64,000 nt of DNA from a bacterium (GTDB lineage Bacteria; Krumholzibacteriota; Krumholzibacteriia; JACNKJ01): contig JAAEPZ010000512.1 of assembly GCA_024231955.1 (NCBI GenBank), forward strand, positions 1 through 64,000, in the 5' to 3' direction. Under the pieces are notes generated by a model that searched no databases, had not been told where the DNA came from, and saw only the letters and a program-made list of their open reading frames with translations. Shown piece after piece: positions 33,683 through 42,720 of the stretch (position 1 is its first letter; every line of letters begins with the position of its first letter). A program made the translations under genes and the position numbers.

Positions 33683-34783
33683 TCAAAGAGCGGCGGCTAT
33701 TATCTCCGTCATTTGCTTCGCCTTCGCCTCCATGTCCGCCAGCATGGCAAACTGGGTGCGGCAGCGATCCAGATTCTGGCCGGGTCGATCGATTCCGTAG
33801 TAGCGGTCTCCGTCAATGTGGTCGGAAAGGAAGCGTAGACCCATCGTGAAGGTGACGTGCCGCGCTCCGTAAACGAGGTTTTCGATCTCGTTGGGCACCA
33901 GGATATGCCTAGCCTCCTGCAGAAACCCGCGCACCAGAGCCGCAAACAGGTCAAGGTCGATCCCGGCACGGGAAACGTCCGTTTCATCCTCCAGGCAACG
34001 CGCGGCGCCGGAGCGGACGAGATCACCGAAGTCGTAGAGCAGAGTCCCCGGCATGACGGTATCGAGGTCGATGACGCACAACCCCTCGCCGGTTTCGTCA
34101 TCAAGCAGGACATTATTCAGCTTCGTATCGAAGTGAATGATCCGCTCCGGCACATCCCCATTCTCCAGAAGCCTCATCAGCCCTGCCGCCAGCGTCTCGC
34201 GCGCGAATACGAAGTCGATCTCCCGCTGCACGGCCGCCGCGCGGGCAACCGGGTCGGCGGCCGTCACCGTCTTGAAGGCGGTGAGGCGCAGACGGGTGTC
34301 CCCGAAACCGGGGATGGTTTCATGCAGCCCCGGCCCCGGCAAATCGACCAGATATTTCTGGAAGCGGGCGAAGGCACGAGCGGCGCTCTCTATCTGACCG
34401 GGATTTTCGGCGCGATTCAGAGAGTGCACGCCCGCTATGAAGCCGTAACAACGCCAATAGTCACCGGCGGCATCCCGAAACAGGTTGGCGCCATCCGCGG
34501 CGGTCATCACCGTGAGCACACGACGGGTCGGATCCTGGCCCGCAGCTTCGACAACCCCCCTGATATGGGCGGCTACCCGCTGAATGTTCTCCATCAGCAA
34601 TACCGGGTTCCGGAAGACATCCGTGTTGATCCGCTGGAGCAGGCCATCGGTCCGCCCGGCCAGCCGCAGACGCCAGGTGTCGTTGATATGGCCGTCACCC
34701 CAGGGTTCTATCCGTAGAATTTCGCAGTCCCGAACGAAGTGTCTTGCGGCAATCAGAGGGTGAGAGCGATCGGATCGGGTCAT
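33683..34783 (-). CDS. APH-fold sugar kinase, N-acetylhexosamine 1-kinase-like
   Basis: This 366-residue phosphotransferase starts at the ATG at 34783, four bases after the stop of the upstream nucleotidyltransferase gene. The N-terminal EPWGDGHINDTWRLRL and LLQRINTDVFRNPVLLMENIQR closely match the pattern I know from NahK-type anomeric kinases. The catalytic loop is IIHFDTKLNNVLLDDE and the metal site is CVIDLDTVMPGTLLYDFGDLVR. NahK phosphorylates N-acetylgalactosamine/N-acetylglucosamine at C1. Substrate identity here is inferred. The neighbours (nucleotidyltransferase before, symporter after) fit sugar salvage. Confidence 0.83.
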   Translation of the reverse strand: MTRSDRSHPLIAARHFVRDCEILRIEPWGDGHINDTWRLRLAGRTDGLLQRINTDVFRNPVLLMENIQRVAAHIRGVVEAAGQDPTRRVLTVMTAADGANLFRDAAGDYWRCYGFIAGVHSLNRAENPGQIESAARAFARFQKYLVDLPGPGLHETIPGFGDTRLRLTAFKTVTAADPVARAAAVQREIDFVFARETLAAGLMRLLENGDVPERIIHFDTKLNNVLLDDETGEGLCVIDLDTVMPGTLLYDFGDLVRSGAARCLEDETDVSRAGIDLDLFAALVRGFLQEARHILVPNEIENLVYGARHVTFTMGLRFLSDHIDGDRYYGIDRPGQNLDRCRTQFAMLADMEAKAKQMTEIIAAAL

Positions 34784-34787
34784 GTTT

Positions 34788-35726
34788 TCATCCCCACAGC
34801 GGCACCGGGTAGCGCCCGGATGCCGCCAGCTCCGCCAGAGCCGTTTGCAGCGCGGCGCGATCCCCACGCCAGGTCACGCCATACCACCGCTCGCAGGTGG
34901 GCAGCACGCGCACGCGGACGGCTCGCGTCTCAAGCAGGTCGGCGATGACCGCAGGCAGGTGGCACTCCGATTTTTCCTCGCCGCCACGCGCATCCAGGAA
35001 ACGGCTGAAGGCCTCTGCCAGCTCATTGAAGATTGGTAGGCGGAACCCCCACATGTTCATCGACACGATCGTGGTCGCGGGAAGCGGATGCCAGATGTCG
35101 TTATCCAGCAAACAGCCGATCCCCTGCCGGAAATTCCCGACCCGCGTCCGTTCGACCACACCGGCAAGGAGGCCATCGGCATTGACGTCGCAAACGCCGC
35201 GCGCCACGTGACCGTGATCGCTGAGCGTCTTGATCAAAGGGTAACCGATCAGACAGTGATCGGCGGATTCCTCGGCAAGGAATGTGGCCAGAGTCTCGAA
35301 CGAAGTGGAGCCGTAGTAGTCGTCGGCATTGATCACGGCGAAAGGGCCGGTGATCGCGTGCGCCGCGCTGAGTACCGCCTGGGCCGTGCCCCAGGGCTTT
35401 TTCCGTCCGGCGGGCAGATCGACGGCAACACGCTCGCCGCCGGGCAGGAGGTATTGATCCTGTTTCTGGTGAACATAGACCGTGTCTATGCGCGATTCGA
35501 TATTCCGTCCTACATGCCGTCGGAAATCCTCCTCGATATCCTGCCGCACTACAAACACCACGCGTGCGAATCCTGCGCGGATCGCATCGAAAACGGCGTA
35601 TTCGAGCAACAGCTCGCCCGCCGGCCCGATCGGTTCAACCTGCTTCAGACCACCATAACGGCTGCCCAATCCGGCGGCCATGACCACGAGTTGAGGTGCC
35701 GACACGTTTTGATCGCCGCAATTCAT
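34788..35726 (-). CDS. NDP-sugar pyrophosphorylase-like nucleotidyltransferase
   Basis: This 312-residue GT-A-fold enzyme has the activating loop LVVMAAGLGSRYGGLKQVEPIGPAGELLLEY. The metal-binding INADDYYGSTSFETL is near residue 120 and the product-site region is VSMNMWGFRLPIF. It should transfer a nucleotide to a sugar 1-phosphate. I start at the ATG at 35726 (MNCGDQNVSAPQLVV); an open upstream extension is not convincing. It is the first gene of a three-gene operon with the NahK-like kinase and the Na+ symporter. Nucleotide and sugar preference cannot be read from sequence. Confidence 0.87.
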   Translation of the reverse strand: MNCGDQNVSAPQLVVMAAGLGSRYGGLKQVEPIGPAGELLLEYAVFDAIRAGFARVVFVVRQDIEEDFRRHVGRNIESRIDTVYVHQKQDQYLLPGGERVAVDLPAGRKKPWGTAQAVLSAAHAITGPFAVINADDYYGSTSFETLATFLAEESADHCLIGYPLIKTLSDHGHVARGVCDVNADGLLAGVVERTRVGNFRQGIGCLLDNDIWHPLPATTIVSMNMWGFRLPIFNELAEAFSRFLDARGGEEKSECHLPAVIADLLETRAVRVRVLPTCERWYGVTWRGDRAALQTALAELAASGRYPVPLWG

Positions 35727-35891
35727 CTCACTCACGCCCGACCTTTCGACAATGTAAGGGGTACCGCGATTGTACCTTTCCCCCCGACTCAATCAAGTCA
35801 TTCCGGACAGATTCAATTACAGGAATTTATGCCGATGGAGCCTGAATGTATTTTGAGAACATCTTTCGCGCGCGGGACTGAACCATAAATA

Positions 35892-35923
35892 AGAAGCGGC
35901 CGAGTCGTCACCCGGCCGCTTCT
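35892..35923. terminator. Hairpin terminator downstream of the EEP hydrolase gene
   Basis: AGAAGCGGCCG pairs perfectly with CGGCCGCTTCT around a 10-nt loop. Read on the minus strand it is followed by TATTTATGG, 45 nt after the stop codon at 35969. The flanks are AT-rich on both sides, so it may work in both directions. Confidence 0.75.
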
Positions 35924-35968
35924 CCTATTAGTTGAGACAACATGGTAACAGAGACTAGCTGTTAATGG

Positions 35969-36913
35969 TCACCGAACTAAACAAAGTCTGGTGGGCTCCG
36001 CAACCAAAGAAAGCTCCGTGACTACGGCAAAATGGTCGGACACCACATCGGGCAACACCTGGTAACTATTGAACCTGAATTCCGGTGAGACGAGAATCCA
36101 GTCCAGCCGTTTCCCGCTCAGGGGGAAAGTGGCCAGACCCTCTTCATAGGGTCTGTAGATCCTGAGGGACATCTCGGAGGCCAGGCGCCACAGCACGGAA
36201 CTGTCCTTGTCGCCATTGCAGTTGTAATCCCCCATCACGATCACCGGATTATCCCGCTCGGCCAGGATATCAATCAACTCCCCCACCTGTTGTTTGCGCA
36301 CGGAATTGCGCGAGAAATCGAAATGCACCGAAACGATGTCTATCATCACACCGGGAAGACCGGGCCAGGGAATCGAGGAGACGACAAACCCCTTCCTGGT
36401 CGTCGGAGGCGACGGCGGGAAAGTATAGGAATTGGCCTCCTCCAGCGGCAGTTGCGAGAGCAGTGCCGTGCCGTAGGAGAGGCTCATCCCCTTCACATGC
36501 TCACCCTGCACTGCGTACTTGAAATTCGCACTGCGCGCCAGGTGATGGACATGGCTGAAACGCCCACTCCAGGCGGACGGCGCATCGGCCTCCTGCAAAG
36601 CGACAACATCGGGATCGATCCGGTGGATCATCTCGGCGGTCGCATCCAGATTCTCGATGATGCTCTCACGGCTCTGCATAACCTGATGCACACCGTTGCT
36701 CCTGCCATGAGCAAGATTGAGAGTCATTACCCGCAATGTGTCGGTAGGTCGAAAAGGGGTTCGTACGCAGGTGTCGGCGGTTTGGGGGAAAAGTGTCACT
36801 GCCAGTTCCTGCTCACGCTCACCCGACATGAAGGACGATATGGAAAAACCCAAGATGACTACTCCAACTGTTGCTGCAACTGATGCAAAACGCATTTCAT
36901 ACCCCGAATTCAT
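35969..36913 (-). CDS. Endonuclease/exonuclease/phosphatase (EEP) family hydrolase, membrane-anchored or secreted
   Basis: The protein has one N-terminal hydrophobic segment (FASVAATVGVVILGFSISSFM) followed by an EEP domain. Motifs are RVMTLNLAHGRSN, VVALQEADAPSAWS with the metal Glu, SVHFDFSRNSVRKQQ, the catalytic VIVMGDYNCNGD and the terminal VSDHFAVVTEL. EEP enzymes cleave phosphodiesters in nucleic acids or lipids; an extracytoplasmic member could act on either. The start may be 36913 or the ATG at 36895. GGGG-rich sequence precedes both. Confidence 0.85.
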   Translation of the reverse strand: MNSGYEMRFASVAATVGVVILGFSISSFMSGEREQELAVTLFPQTADTCVRTPFRPTDTLRVMTLNLAHGRSNGVHQVMQSRESIIENLDATAEMIHRIDPDVVALQEADAPSAWSGRFSHVHHLARSANFKYAVQGEHVKGMSLSYGTALLSQLPLEEANSYTFPPSPPTTRKGFVVSSIPWPGLPGVMIDIVSVHFDFSRNSVRKQQVGELIDILAERDNPVIVMGDYNCNGDKDSSVLWRLASEMSLRIYRPYEEGLATFPLSGKRLDWILVSPEFRFNSYQVLPDVVSDHFAVVTELSLVAEPTRLCLVR

Positions 36914-37178
36914 GTCCCCGATTGCAGAAAGCGTACCGGTCGGCGTCCGCCGATCGGCTGCCGATCCACATTGAATCAGGTATCGATCCGGGGGTATGCC
37001 CGGTGATATCGCGGCATTGAGCAATACTCCCTGTGGGAGATCCCTGTGGTGCATGCAAAATGGTTCGGATTGCAAAAAGGGTCAAGAGCGATACGGCACA
37101 TTCGATGGGATACAATAAACAGCGGCCTGCGCAGACCGCGCAGACCGCCTGAATTTGAACGCCATGTCGGGAAGTCCG

Positions 37179-37532
37179 TTAGCCTCCCGCCAGTTTCACA
37201 CGATATCCGCGCTCCTCAAGTTGGCTGCGGAGGACATCACGGAAATCGCCCTGGATTATTATCACGCCGTCCGCAACCGATCCGCCGCAACCGCATCGTT
37301 TCTTGAGTCGGGCGGCCAGGTCACGCAACTCGTCGTTCGCGAGCGGCAAACCCGAGATGGTCGTCACGGTCTTGCCGCGCCGCCCCTTGACCTCGCGGCG
37401 AATCCGCACGACGCCATCGCCCGCCGGACGCGCCGCATCCTTGCGCTTGCAGATACACCCCTTAGAGGGCTTTTCACACTGAGGGCAGATCCGCCCCAAC
37501 TCGCTCGAATAGACCAGATCGTTCTTTTTCAT
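37179..37532 (-). CDS. yciH: SUI1/YciH-family translation initiation-related protein
   Basis: This 117-residue protein is related to eIF1/SUI1. A zinc-ribbon-like N-terminus (CPQCEKPSKGCICK) precedes the core VRIRREVKGRRGKTVTTISGLPL and LKKRCGCGGSVADGVIIIQGDFRDVL, ending ERGYRVKLAGG. Bacterial YciH is thought to affect initiation fidelity at the ribosome. Its start overlaps the nitroreductase stop (ATGA), so the two are translationally coupled. It is the last gene of the radA operon. Confidence 0.93.
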   Translation of the reverse strand: MKKNDLVYSSELGRICPQCEKPSKGCICKRKDAARPAGDGVVRIRREVKGRRGKTVTTISGLPLANDELRDLAARLKKRCGCGGSVADGVIIIQGDFRDVLRSQLEERGYRVKLAGG

Positions 37533-38098
37533 CCGTCGATGATCAATTCGTCGAGCGGACGCTTGGGAACATGGTGTACACCCTTTTCGTCACGCCAGTA
37601 TTTGATGTCATCCTCGGCGACCTCCTCGAGCACCACCTCTTCACGGGGTTCACCGAGGGCAATGACAAGCAGGATTTCGCAACTCGGCGGCAGGAGGAGA
37701 GCCTGACGGAGCGCACGACGCTTGATGGAACCGATGATGCAACCCCCAAGGCCCCTCTCTATGGCGCCGAGAAGAATGCTCTGCGCGGCGATCCCGTGAT
37801 CGCAGCCGAAATTCTCGCTGACCTCACGATCCCCGAGAATGATGATGTATCCCGAAGGTCGCTCACCCTCCTCCGGTCCCTCCCATTCGGTCAGGTACCC
37901 TGCCCATTTCAGGCGCGAGAAGATCATGTTGTTGCGTGTGGGATCGCAGGAGAGTATGAATTTCAATGGTTGTATATTGCCGCCCGAAGGGGACCGTCGC
38001 GCCAGATCGACAAGTTCGACCAGGGTCTCGCGCGCTATGTTCGCCGCCCCATTGAAACGACGATAGCTGCGGTTTCTCTGCACAAGATCCGAAATCAT
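37529..38098 (-). CDS. Nitroreductase-family flavoprotein
   Basis: The 189-residue protein begins MISDLVQRNRSYRRFNG, with the RSxRxF motif that contacts FMN. It continues LVDLARRSPSGGNIQPLKFIL and later GIAAQSILLGAIERGLGGCIIGS, both typical of the family, then LLVIALGEPREE. It should reduce an unknown substrate with NAD(P)H. I start at the ATG at 38098, 16 nt after the methyltransferase stop. The gene overlaps the SUI1 gene by 4 nt. Confidence 0.9.
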   Translation of the reverse strand: MISDLVQRNRSYRRFNGAANIARETLVELVDLARRSPSGGNIQPLKFILSCDPTRNNMIFSRLKWAGYLTEWEGPEEGERPSGYIIILGDREVSENFGCDHGIAAQSILLGAIERGLGGCIIGSIKRRALRQALLLPPSCEILLVIALGEPREEVVLEEVAEDDIKYWRDEKGVHHVPKRPLDELIIDG

Positions 38099-38114
38099 CA
38101 GGGAACCCTTTCCT

Positions 38115-38729
38115 TTATTGCCCGGGTTTGCGGGCAAAGATGGTATTCACGGCGTGTTGGTGCGGCACACCCGCGGATAGACAGTCGAATACCGTCTCCT
38201 CGCAGCGCTCGATATACCAATCATGATAATGGGTGAAGAGTTCACCCGAAATCCACTTTTGAAAATTATCCTCGGCGTCCGGCGCCGAAGCGATGAACGG
38301 CTTCTCGACGAAGACGGAAAAGACATGGAGGCCACCCGGCTTCGTGAAAGTCTTGTAGTTGTCGAATATCTCCCGTCGCATCTCCGGCGGGAGCAGGTGC
38401 AGAACACCGTTGGCGAACAGGGCGTCGAAAGCCTCCGTCAGGCGCCAGGTCAGCAGATCCGCCTGGAACGCATTCAGCGCAACCCCTGCGCGCGCCGCCA
38501 GAGCCATGGTCTTGTCCACCCCCTGCGGAGAAAGGTCAAAAGCGCTGACGTCATAACCGTTGCGGGCGAAAAACACGGCATCGCGTCCCTCGCCGCAACC
38601 GATCTCCAGCAGGCGCAAATGGCGTTCGGGGGGCAGCAGCCGCAACAGGTCATGGCTCAGATTCGATGGGATCACGCCCCAGTAGTAATCCTCGCCTTCA
38701 TACTTCTCGTCATATTGATTGTCGCTCAC
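38115..38729 (-). CDS. SAM-dependent methyltransferase (class I, TehB-like)
   Basis: This 204-residue Rossmann methyltransferase has the SAM-binding glycine loop LLEIGCGEGRDAVFFARNGYDVSAFDLS near residue 40 (two adjoining pieces). Motif IV-like FDALFANGVLHLLPPE follows. The substrate is unknown. It starts with GTG at 38729, preceded by AGGAGTAGAC, only two bases after the radA stop. The tight spacing suggests coupled translation in a radA-methyltransferase-nitroreductase-SUI1 operon. Confidence 0.9.
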   Translation of the reverse strand: MSDNQYDEKYEGEDYYWGVIPSNLSHDLLRLLPPERHLRLLEIGCGEGRDAVFFARNGYDVSAFDLSPQGVDKTMALAARAGVALNAFQADLLTWRLTEAFDALFANGVLHLLPPEMRREIFDNYKTFTKPGGLHVFSVFVEKPFIASAPDAEDNFQKWISGELFTHYHDWYIERCEETVFDCLSAGVPHQHAVNTIFARKPGQ

Positions 38730-38731
38730 GT

Positions 38732-40138
38732 CTACTCCTGTCGCGCCAGGGCGCCGCTCAACTCCAGCAACGCCCTCACATCGGGCACCTCCCTCACCAG
38801 ACCTGCCGGCAGGGATTTGAAGCCGCCGTTAACGGGGGGTGCGATTACACTTTGGAAACCAAGTCGCGCCGCCTCGAAACAGCGCTCCTCCAGGTTGCTG
38901 CCCGGGCGCAGGTTGCCCCGCAAACCCACCTCACCCAGAAACAGGGTTGCGTCCTTGAGGGGACGCCCCGTATGGGCGCTGGCCAGAGCCGTAAGCAGGG
39001 CGGCATCGGTGGCGGGATCATCCAGTTTGAGGCCGCCGGCCACCTGCACGAACAGATCGCAACCGCCAAGTTCGAGCCCGGCACTCTTCTCCAGCACGGC
39101 CAGCAACAGGGAAACCCGCTTGGGATCCACCCCCTGCACCACCCGTGCGGGCGTGCCGTAACGGGGCGCACTGACCAGAGTCTGCAACTCCACCGCCAGC
39201 GGCCGCGTGCCGGTGAATGTGATGGTTACAGCCGCGCCCATCTCACCCTTGAGATGGCGTCCGCCGAGGAACCCCGCCGGGTCGGTGACGGGCAGCAGGC
39301 CGCGTCCGCTCATCTCGAACAGGGCGACCTCGTGGGTCGGCCCGAAACGGTTCTTCACCGAACGGAGAATACGCCCCGGTCCCGACTCCTCGCCCTCGAA
39401 GTAGAAGACCGCATCCACCATATGTTCGAGCATACGCGGACCGGCGATCTGCCCCTCTTTGGTTACGTGACCGATCAGGATCAGCGGGAAACCCCTCTCC
39501 TTGGCTACACGAGTAAGCGCCTGCGTCACATGTCTCACCTGGGCGACCGAACCCATGGCGGTATCGAGTTCCGGATTGCCGATGGTCTGCACCGAATCCA
39601 GCACCACCATTCGCGGATTCAGTTGCTCGATTGCCTGTCGGACATCTGCCAGTTCGGTCGTGCCGAGGAAGTAGAGTTCGGGATGGAGCGAATCGAGCCG
39701 CTCGGCGCGCATCCGCACCTGCCCCGGGCTCTCCTCCCCCGAGACGTAGAGCACCTTACCCTGTTTCTCATCCAGATCGGCCAGCAAGTGGGCCGCCTGC
39801 AGCAGCAGGGTGGATTTGCCGATGCCCGGATCGCCACCGACCAGGATCACCGAACCCGGCACGAAGCCGCCGCCCAGCACGCGGTCGAGCTCATCCATAC
39901 CGCTGGCCATTCTGGTTGCGCATTCCGCCGGCACATCGGCCAACGGCTGCGCCTCCACCCGAACACCAACGGCTGCCGCGGCCGAACCGCCGACCTTACC
40001 GGCTGCCGCTTTGGCGCCTATCACCCGCGCCAATTCCGTCAACGAATCCCAGGCGCCGCACTGCGGACAGCGACCCAGCCAGCTGGATGATTCAGCGCCG
40101 CACTCCTTGCACATATAACGTGTCGTCTTCTTCGCCAT
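38732..40138 (-). CDS. radA: DNA repair protein RadA
   Basis: RadA is a RecA-like ATPase that drives branch migration of recombination intermediates. The 468 residues begin with a C4 zinc finger (CKECGAESSSWLGRCPQC). Walker A is GGDPGIGKST near residue 100, and the RadA-specific KNRFG motif is in VKNRFGPTHEV near residue 262. A Lon-protease-like C-terminal domain follows (GGLKLDDPATDAALLTALAS). The ATG at 40138 is preferred over the in-frame TTG at 40144. It heads a four-gene operon. Confidence 0.97.
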   Translation of the reverse strand: MAKKTTRYMCKECGAESSSWLGRCPQCGAWDSLTELARVIGAKAAAGKVGGSAAAAVGVRVEAQPLADVPAECATRMASGMDELDRVLGGGFVPGSVILVGGDPGIGKSTLLLQAAHLLADLDEKQGKVLYVSGEESPGQVRMRAERLDSLHPELYFLGTTELADVRQAIEQLNPRMVVLDSVQTIGNPELDTAMGSVAQVRHVTQALTRVAKERGFPLILIGHVTKEGQIAGPRMLEHMVDAVFYFEGEESGPGRILRSVKNRFGPTHEVALFEMSGRGLLPVTDPAGFLGGRHLKGEMGAAVTITFTGTRPLAVELQTLVSAPRYGTPARVVQGVDPKRVSLLLAVLEKSAGLELGGCDLFVQVAGGLKLDDPATDAALLTALASAHTGRPLKDATLFLGEVGLRGNLRPGSNLEERCFEAARLGFQSVIAPPVNGGFKSLPAGLVREVPDVRALLELSGALARQE

Positions 40139-40236
40139 GTTCAACCTATCGACAGGGAACGGGAGGGTTCAACCCGACTGTCGCGGACCGGCGCCCGCGA
40201 CCCGTCAGCATAACATCTCGGCAGGGGGAAGGGAAG

Positions 40237-40266
40237 CCGGCGATGGCCCTCGGGGACCATCGCCGG
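40237..40266 (-). terminator. GC-rich hairpin downstream of mlaD
   Basis: CCGGCGATGG and CCATCGCCGG pair perfectly 7 nt after the mlaD stop codon. The following minus-strand sequence (CTTCCCTTCC) is pyrimidine-rich but lacks a pure T-run, so termination is probable rather than certain. Confidence 0.6.
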
Positions 40267-40272
40267 GATAAA

Positions 40273-41154
40273 TCAGAAGATCGAGAAGCTGATGTACTTC
40301 TTGGGATTTTCCATGATCTCCGTGATCAGGGAATCAAGACGAGCGACGGTAGTGGAGGTCTTATCATACAGGACATCGGATTCGACCAGGCTGCCCAGTG
40401 TGCCCTCGCCGCTCTTGATGCCGCGCCCCAGCTCGGTGAACACGTCGGCCAGGTCGCTCAGACGGATCATCATGCTGTCGGCGCGCACCGTGGCGCCGGA
40501 CATGCTCGTCAGCGTTTCGTTCAGTGGAACACGGTTTTCAGCCATCATCTCGATGAGCTGATCGGCAATCGTATCCAACTTGGCGAGCAGGGTTCGGGTA
40601 TCGGCGCGTGTCTCGCCGGTCCAGGCGTTCAGATTGCCGGCGCTCCCTTCGAGGTCATTCAGGAGTTTGTCCAGACGACCATTGGCGGTGAGAGAGTCCA
40701 CCCGATTGGTGAGCCGAACAAGCGTACTCACCAGATCGGAGCCCTCGCCGATCATGGCGTTCAGCCCCGCCGTCTCCGTCCCTCTGACGGTTTGATCGGG
40801 CGGTATCTGAATCGGTGACGACCCCTGCTCTATCCGGATCTCCGTGGGGTTGACGATATCCGTCTTCAGGTGAAATTCCGCATCATCGCTGATGAAGGTG
40901 GTCTCCTCGATCTCCAGCACCAGGGAGACCAGCTCGTGTCCCAGCGTGACACTCGACACCTTGCCCTTCTCGACACCACGGATACTGACCGGCGCTCCCG
41001 ACTTGAGCCCCGCCACCTGGCTGAAGGTGATGGTCAGAGGGTAGGTGTCCGTCCTGAACTTGAACTCCTTGAGGAAGAGCAGCCAGGTCGTGCTGATGAC
41101 AATGGCGGTAAGGACCAGCGCCCCGATTCTGAATTCCGTGTTCCTGTTCTTCAT
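40273..41154 (-). CDS. mlaD: MlaD-family (MCE) phospholipid transport substrate-binding protein
   Basis: This 293-residue protein has one N-terminal membrane helix (FRIGALVLTAIVISTTWLLFL) and then the MCE domain: YPLTITFSQVAGLKSGAPVSIRGVEKGKVSSV. A long helical tail (residues 140-280) follows, as in MCE proteins that form periplasmic rings. It works with MlaE and MlaF to move lipids between the inner and outer membranes. It is 13 nt after mlaF and ends the operon. Confidence 0.93.
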   Translation of the reverse strand: MKNRNTEFRIGALVLTAIVISTTWLLFLKEFKFRTDTYPLTITFSQVAGLKSGAPVSIRGVEKGKVSSVTLGHELVSLVLEIEETTFISDDAEFHLKTDIVNPTEIRIEQGSSPIQIPPDQTVRGTETAGLNAMIGEGSDLVSTLVRLTNRVDSLTANGRLDKLLNDLEGSAGNLNAWTGETRADTRTLLAKLDTIADQLIEMMAENRVPLNETLTSMSGATVRADSMMIRLSDLADVFTELGRGIKSGEGTLGSLVESDVLYDKTSTTVARLDSLITEIMENPKKYISFSIF

Positions 41155-41167
41155 TCCTGCTCCTGGC

Positions 41168-41914
41168 TCAGCGAACCTTGATAGGTCCCTGGCTGCGTCC
41201 TTCGATGAACTGACGCACGATGGGATCGGAGGTGCTCTTCAGCTCGGCCGGTGTCCCATCGAAGATGATCTTGCCCTCGAACAGCATGGCGACACGATCG
41301 GCGATCTTGAAGCAGATCGCCATGTCATGGGTCACCACGACCGAGGTTATGTTGAGACGTTTCTGTAAATCGATAATGAGATCGCCGATGGCATCCGACA
41401 TCACCGGATCGAGTCCGGTAGTGGGTTCGTCATAGATCACGATCTCGGGCTCCATGGCAATGGCGCGAGCCAGGCCTACCCGCTTCTTCATGCCGCCTGA
41501 GAGCTCGGAGGGCTTCTTGTCCTCGACACCCTCCATTCCGACCATATGCAGTTTCTCGGCCACGATCCCGGCGACCTCGGCTTCGGGAAGTTTGGTGTTC
41601 TCCTTGAGCCCCAGCCCGACATTCTCACCCACGGTCAGCGAATCGAACAGGGCCGCCCCCTGGAATAGATAGCCGAACCGTTTACGCAACTTGAAGAGAT
41701 CACCACCCCGTAGATTCGTGACCTCGTTACCGGTCAAAGTGATCGATCCGCTGTCGGGCACATTGAGACCCAGCAAATGCTTCACCAGCACGCTCTTGCC
41801 GCTGCCGCTCCGCCCCAGGATGACAAAGGTCTGGCCCATCTCGATATCCAGATCGACCCCGCGCAGCACATGCAGGTCCTCGTAGGACTTGTGGAGATCC
41901 TTGATCCTGATCAT
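41168..41914 (-). CDS. mlaF: MlaF-type ABC transporter ATPase
   Basis: This 248-residue ATPase has Walker A ILGRSGSGKSVLVKHLLGL, a Q-loop (FQGAALFDSLTVGENV), signature ELSGGMKKRVGLARAIAMEPE, Walker B VIYDEPTTGLDPV and the H-loop Val-Thr-His in SVVVTHDM. The GRSGSGKSVLxKH and ELSGGMKKR forms are typical of Mla/lipid-importer ATPases. Its ATG overlaps the mlaE stop (ATGA). Confidence 0.95.
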   Translation of the reverse strand: MIRIKDLHKSYEDLHVLRGVDLDIEMGQTFVILGRSGSGKSVLVKHLLGLNVPDSGSITLTGNEVTNLRGGDLFKLRKRFGYLFQGAALFDSLTVGENVGLGLKENTKLPEAEVAGIVAEKLHMVGMEGVEDKKPSELSGGMKKRVGLARAIAMEPEIVIYDEPTTGLDPVMSDAIGDLIIDLQKRLNITSVVVTHDMAICFKIADRVAMLFEGKIIFDGTPAELKSTSDPIVRQFIEGRSQGPIKVR

Positions 41915-42720
41915 GTCATACCACCCTTGAAGATGATCTGGAACAGGATCGTGGCCAGCAGATAGTCGATGATCAGTATCATCAGGCAGTTGGCCACAAC
42001 CGCCTTCATCGTTGCCTGCCCCACACCTTCGGCGCCACCTGCGGCGCGGAGGCCGTAGAAGCTGCCGGAAAGGGCGATCACCATGCCGAAGAAGAAAGCC
42101 TTATAGAGCCCGGCCATCCAATCATGGAGGAAGAAGTAGGCTTTGATCCCCTCGGTGAACATGTGCGGTGTCATCCCCTTGATCGTACTCATGGCGACGA
42201 CCCAGGAGCCGGCCATGGCGAGGATGTTGGCCATCGCCGTCATAACGGGCAGCATGATCATGGCGGCGATGAAGCGGGGGAGAACCAGATAGCGAACCGG
42301 GTCGATGGCCATGGCCTCGAGGGCGTCAACCTGCTCGGTGACCTTCATCGTACCCAGCTCCGCCGCGATCGAAGCCGATACGCGCCCACCGACCACCAGG
42401 GCGGTGAGAACGGGACCCAGCTCGATGATGACCGAGCGGTGGACCGTGGAGCTGAGCAGGATCAGGGGCACCCAGCCGGAGAACTGATAACCGGCCTGGA
42501 CGGTGGTTACGGCACCGGTGAAGACCGATACCACAAAGACGAGCGGCATCGAGCGCACCCCGATCTCGAGCATCTGATCCAGGACGAGATGCCAGGTTCG
42601 GGGTACTTTCGGGGTCAGAAGAATCAATCGCCAGAGGAGTGTGGCGCCTCCGCCCATCTCCTCCAGTAACTCGACAATCCAGCTGCCCAAAGCGATACTG
42701 GTTTTCTTGAACGTATTCAC
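41911..42720 (-). CDS. mlaE: MlaE-type ABC transporter permease
   Basis: This 269-residue integral membrane subunit belongs to a phospholipid transporter. Family features are PLVFVVSVFTGAVTTVQAGYQ, IIELGPVLTALVVGGRVSASIAAELGTMKVTEQVDALEAM (in adjoining segments) and the late YGLRAAGGAEGVGQATMKAVVAN. It starts with GTG at 42720. It is the first gene of mlaEFD and is divergent from the first M28 peptidase. Confidence 0.95.
   Translation of the reverse strand: MNTFKKTSIALGSWIVELLEEMGGGATLLWRLILLTPKVPRTWHLVLDQMLEIGVRSMPLVFVVSVFTGAVTTVQAGYQFSGWVPLILLSSTVHRSVIIELGPVLTALVVGGRVSASIAAELGTMKVTEQVDALEAMAIDPVRYLVLPRFIAAMIMLPVMTAMANILAMAGSWVVAMSTIKGMTPHMFTEGIKAYFFLHDWMAGLYKAFFFGMVIALSGSFYGLRAAGGAEGVGQATMKAVVANCLMILIIDYLLATILFQIIFKGGMT

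Noticed and set aside
32659..33849. 396-codon plus-strand open frame opposite the symporter and kinase genes
   Set aside because: It is antisense to a clear SSS transporter; its translation is rich in His/Arg/Glu without any family signature, as expected from a GC-rich complement.
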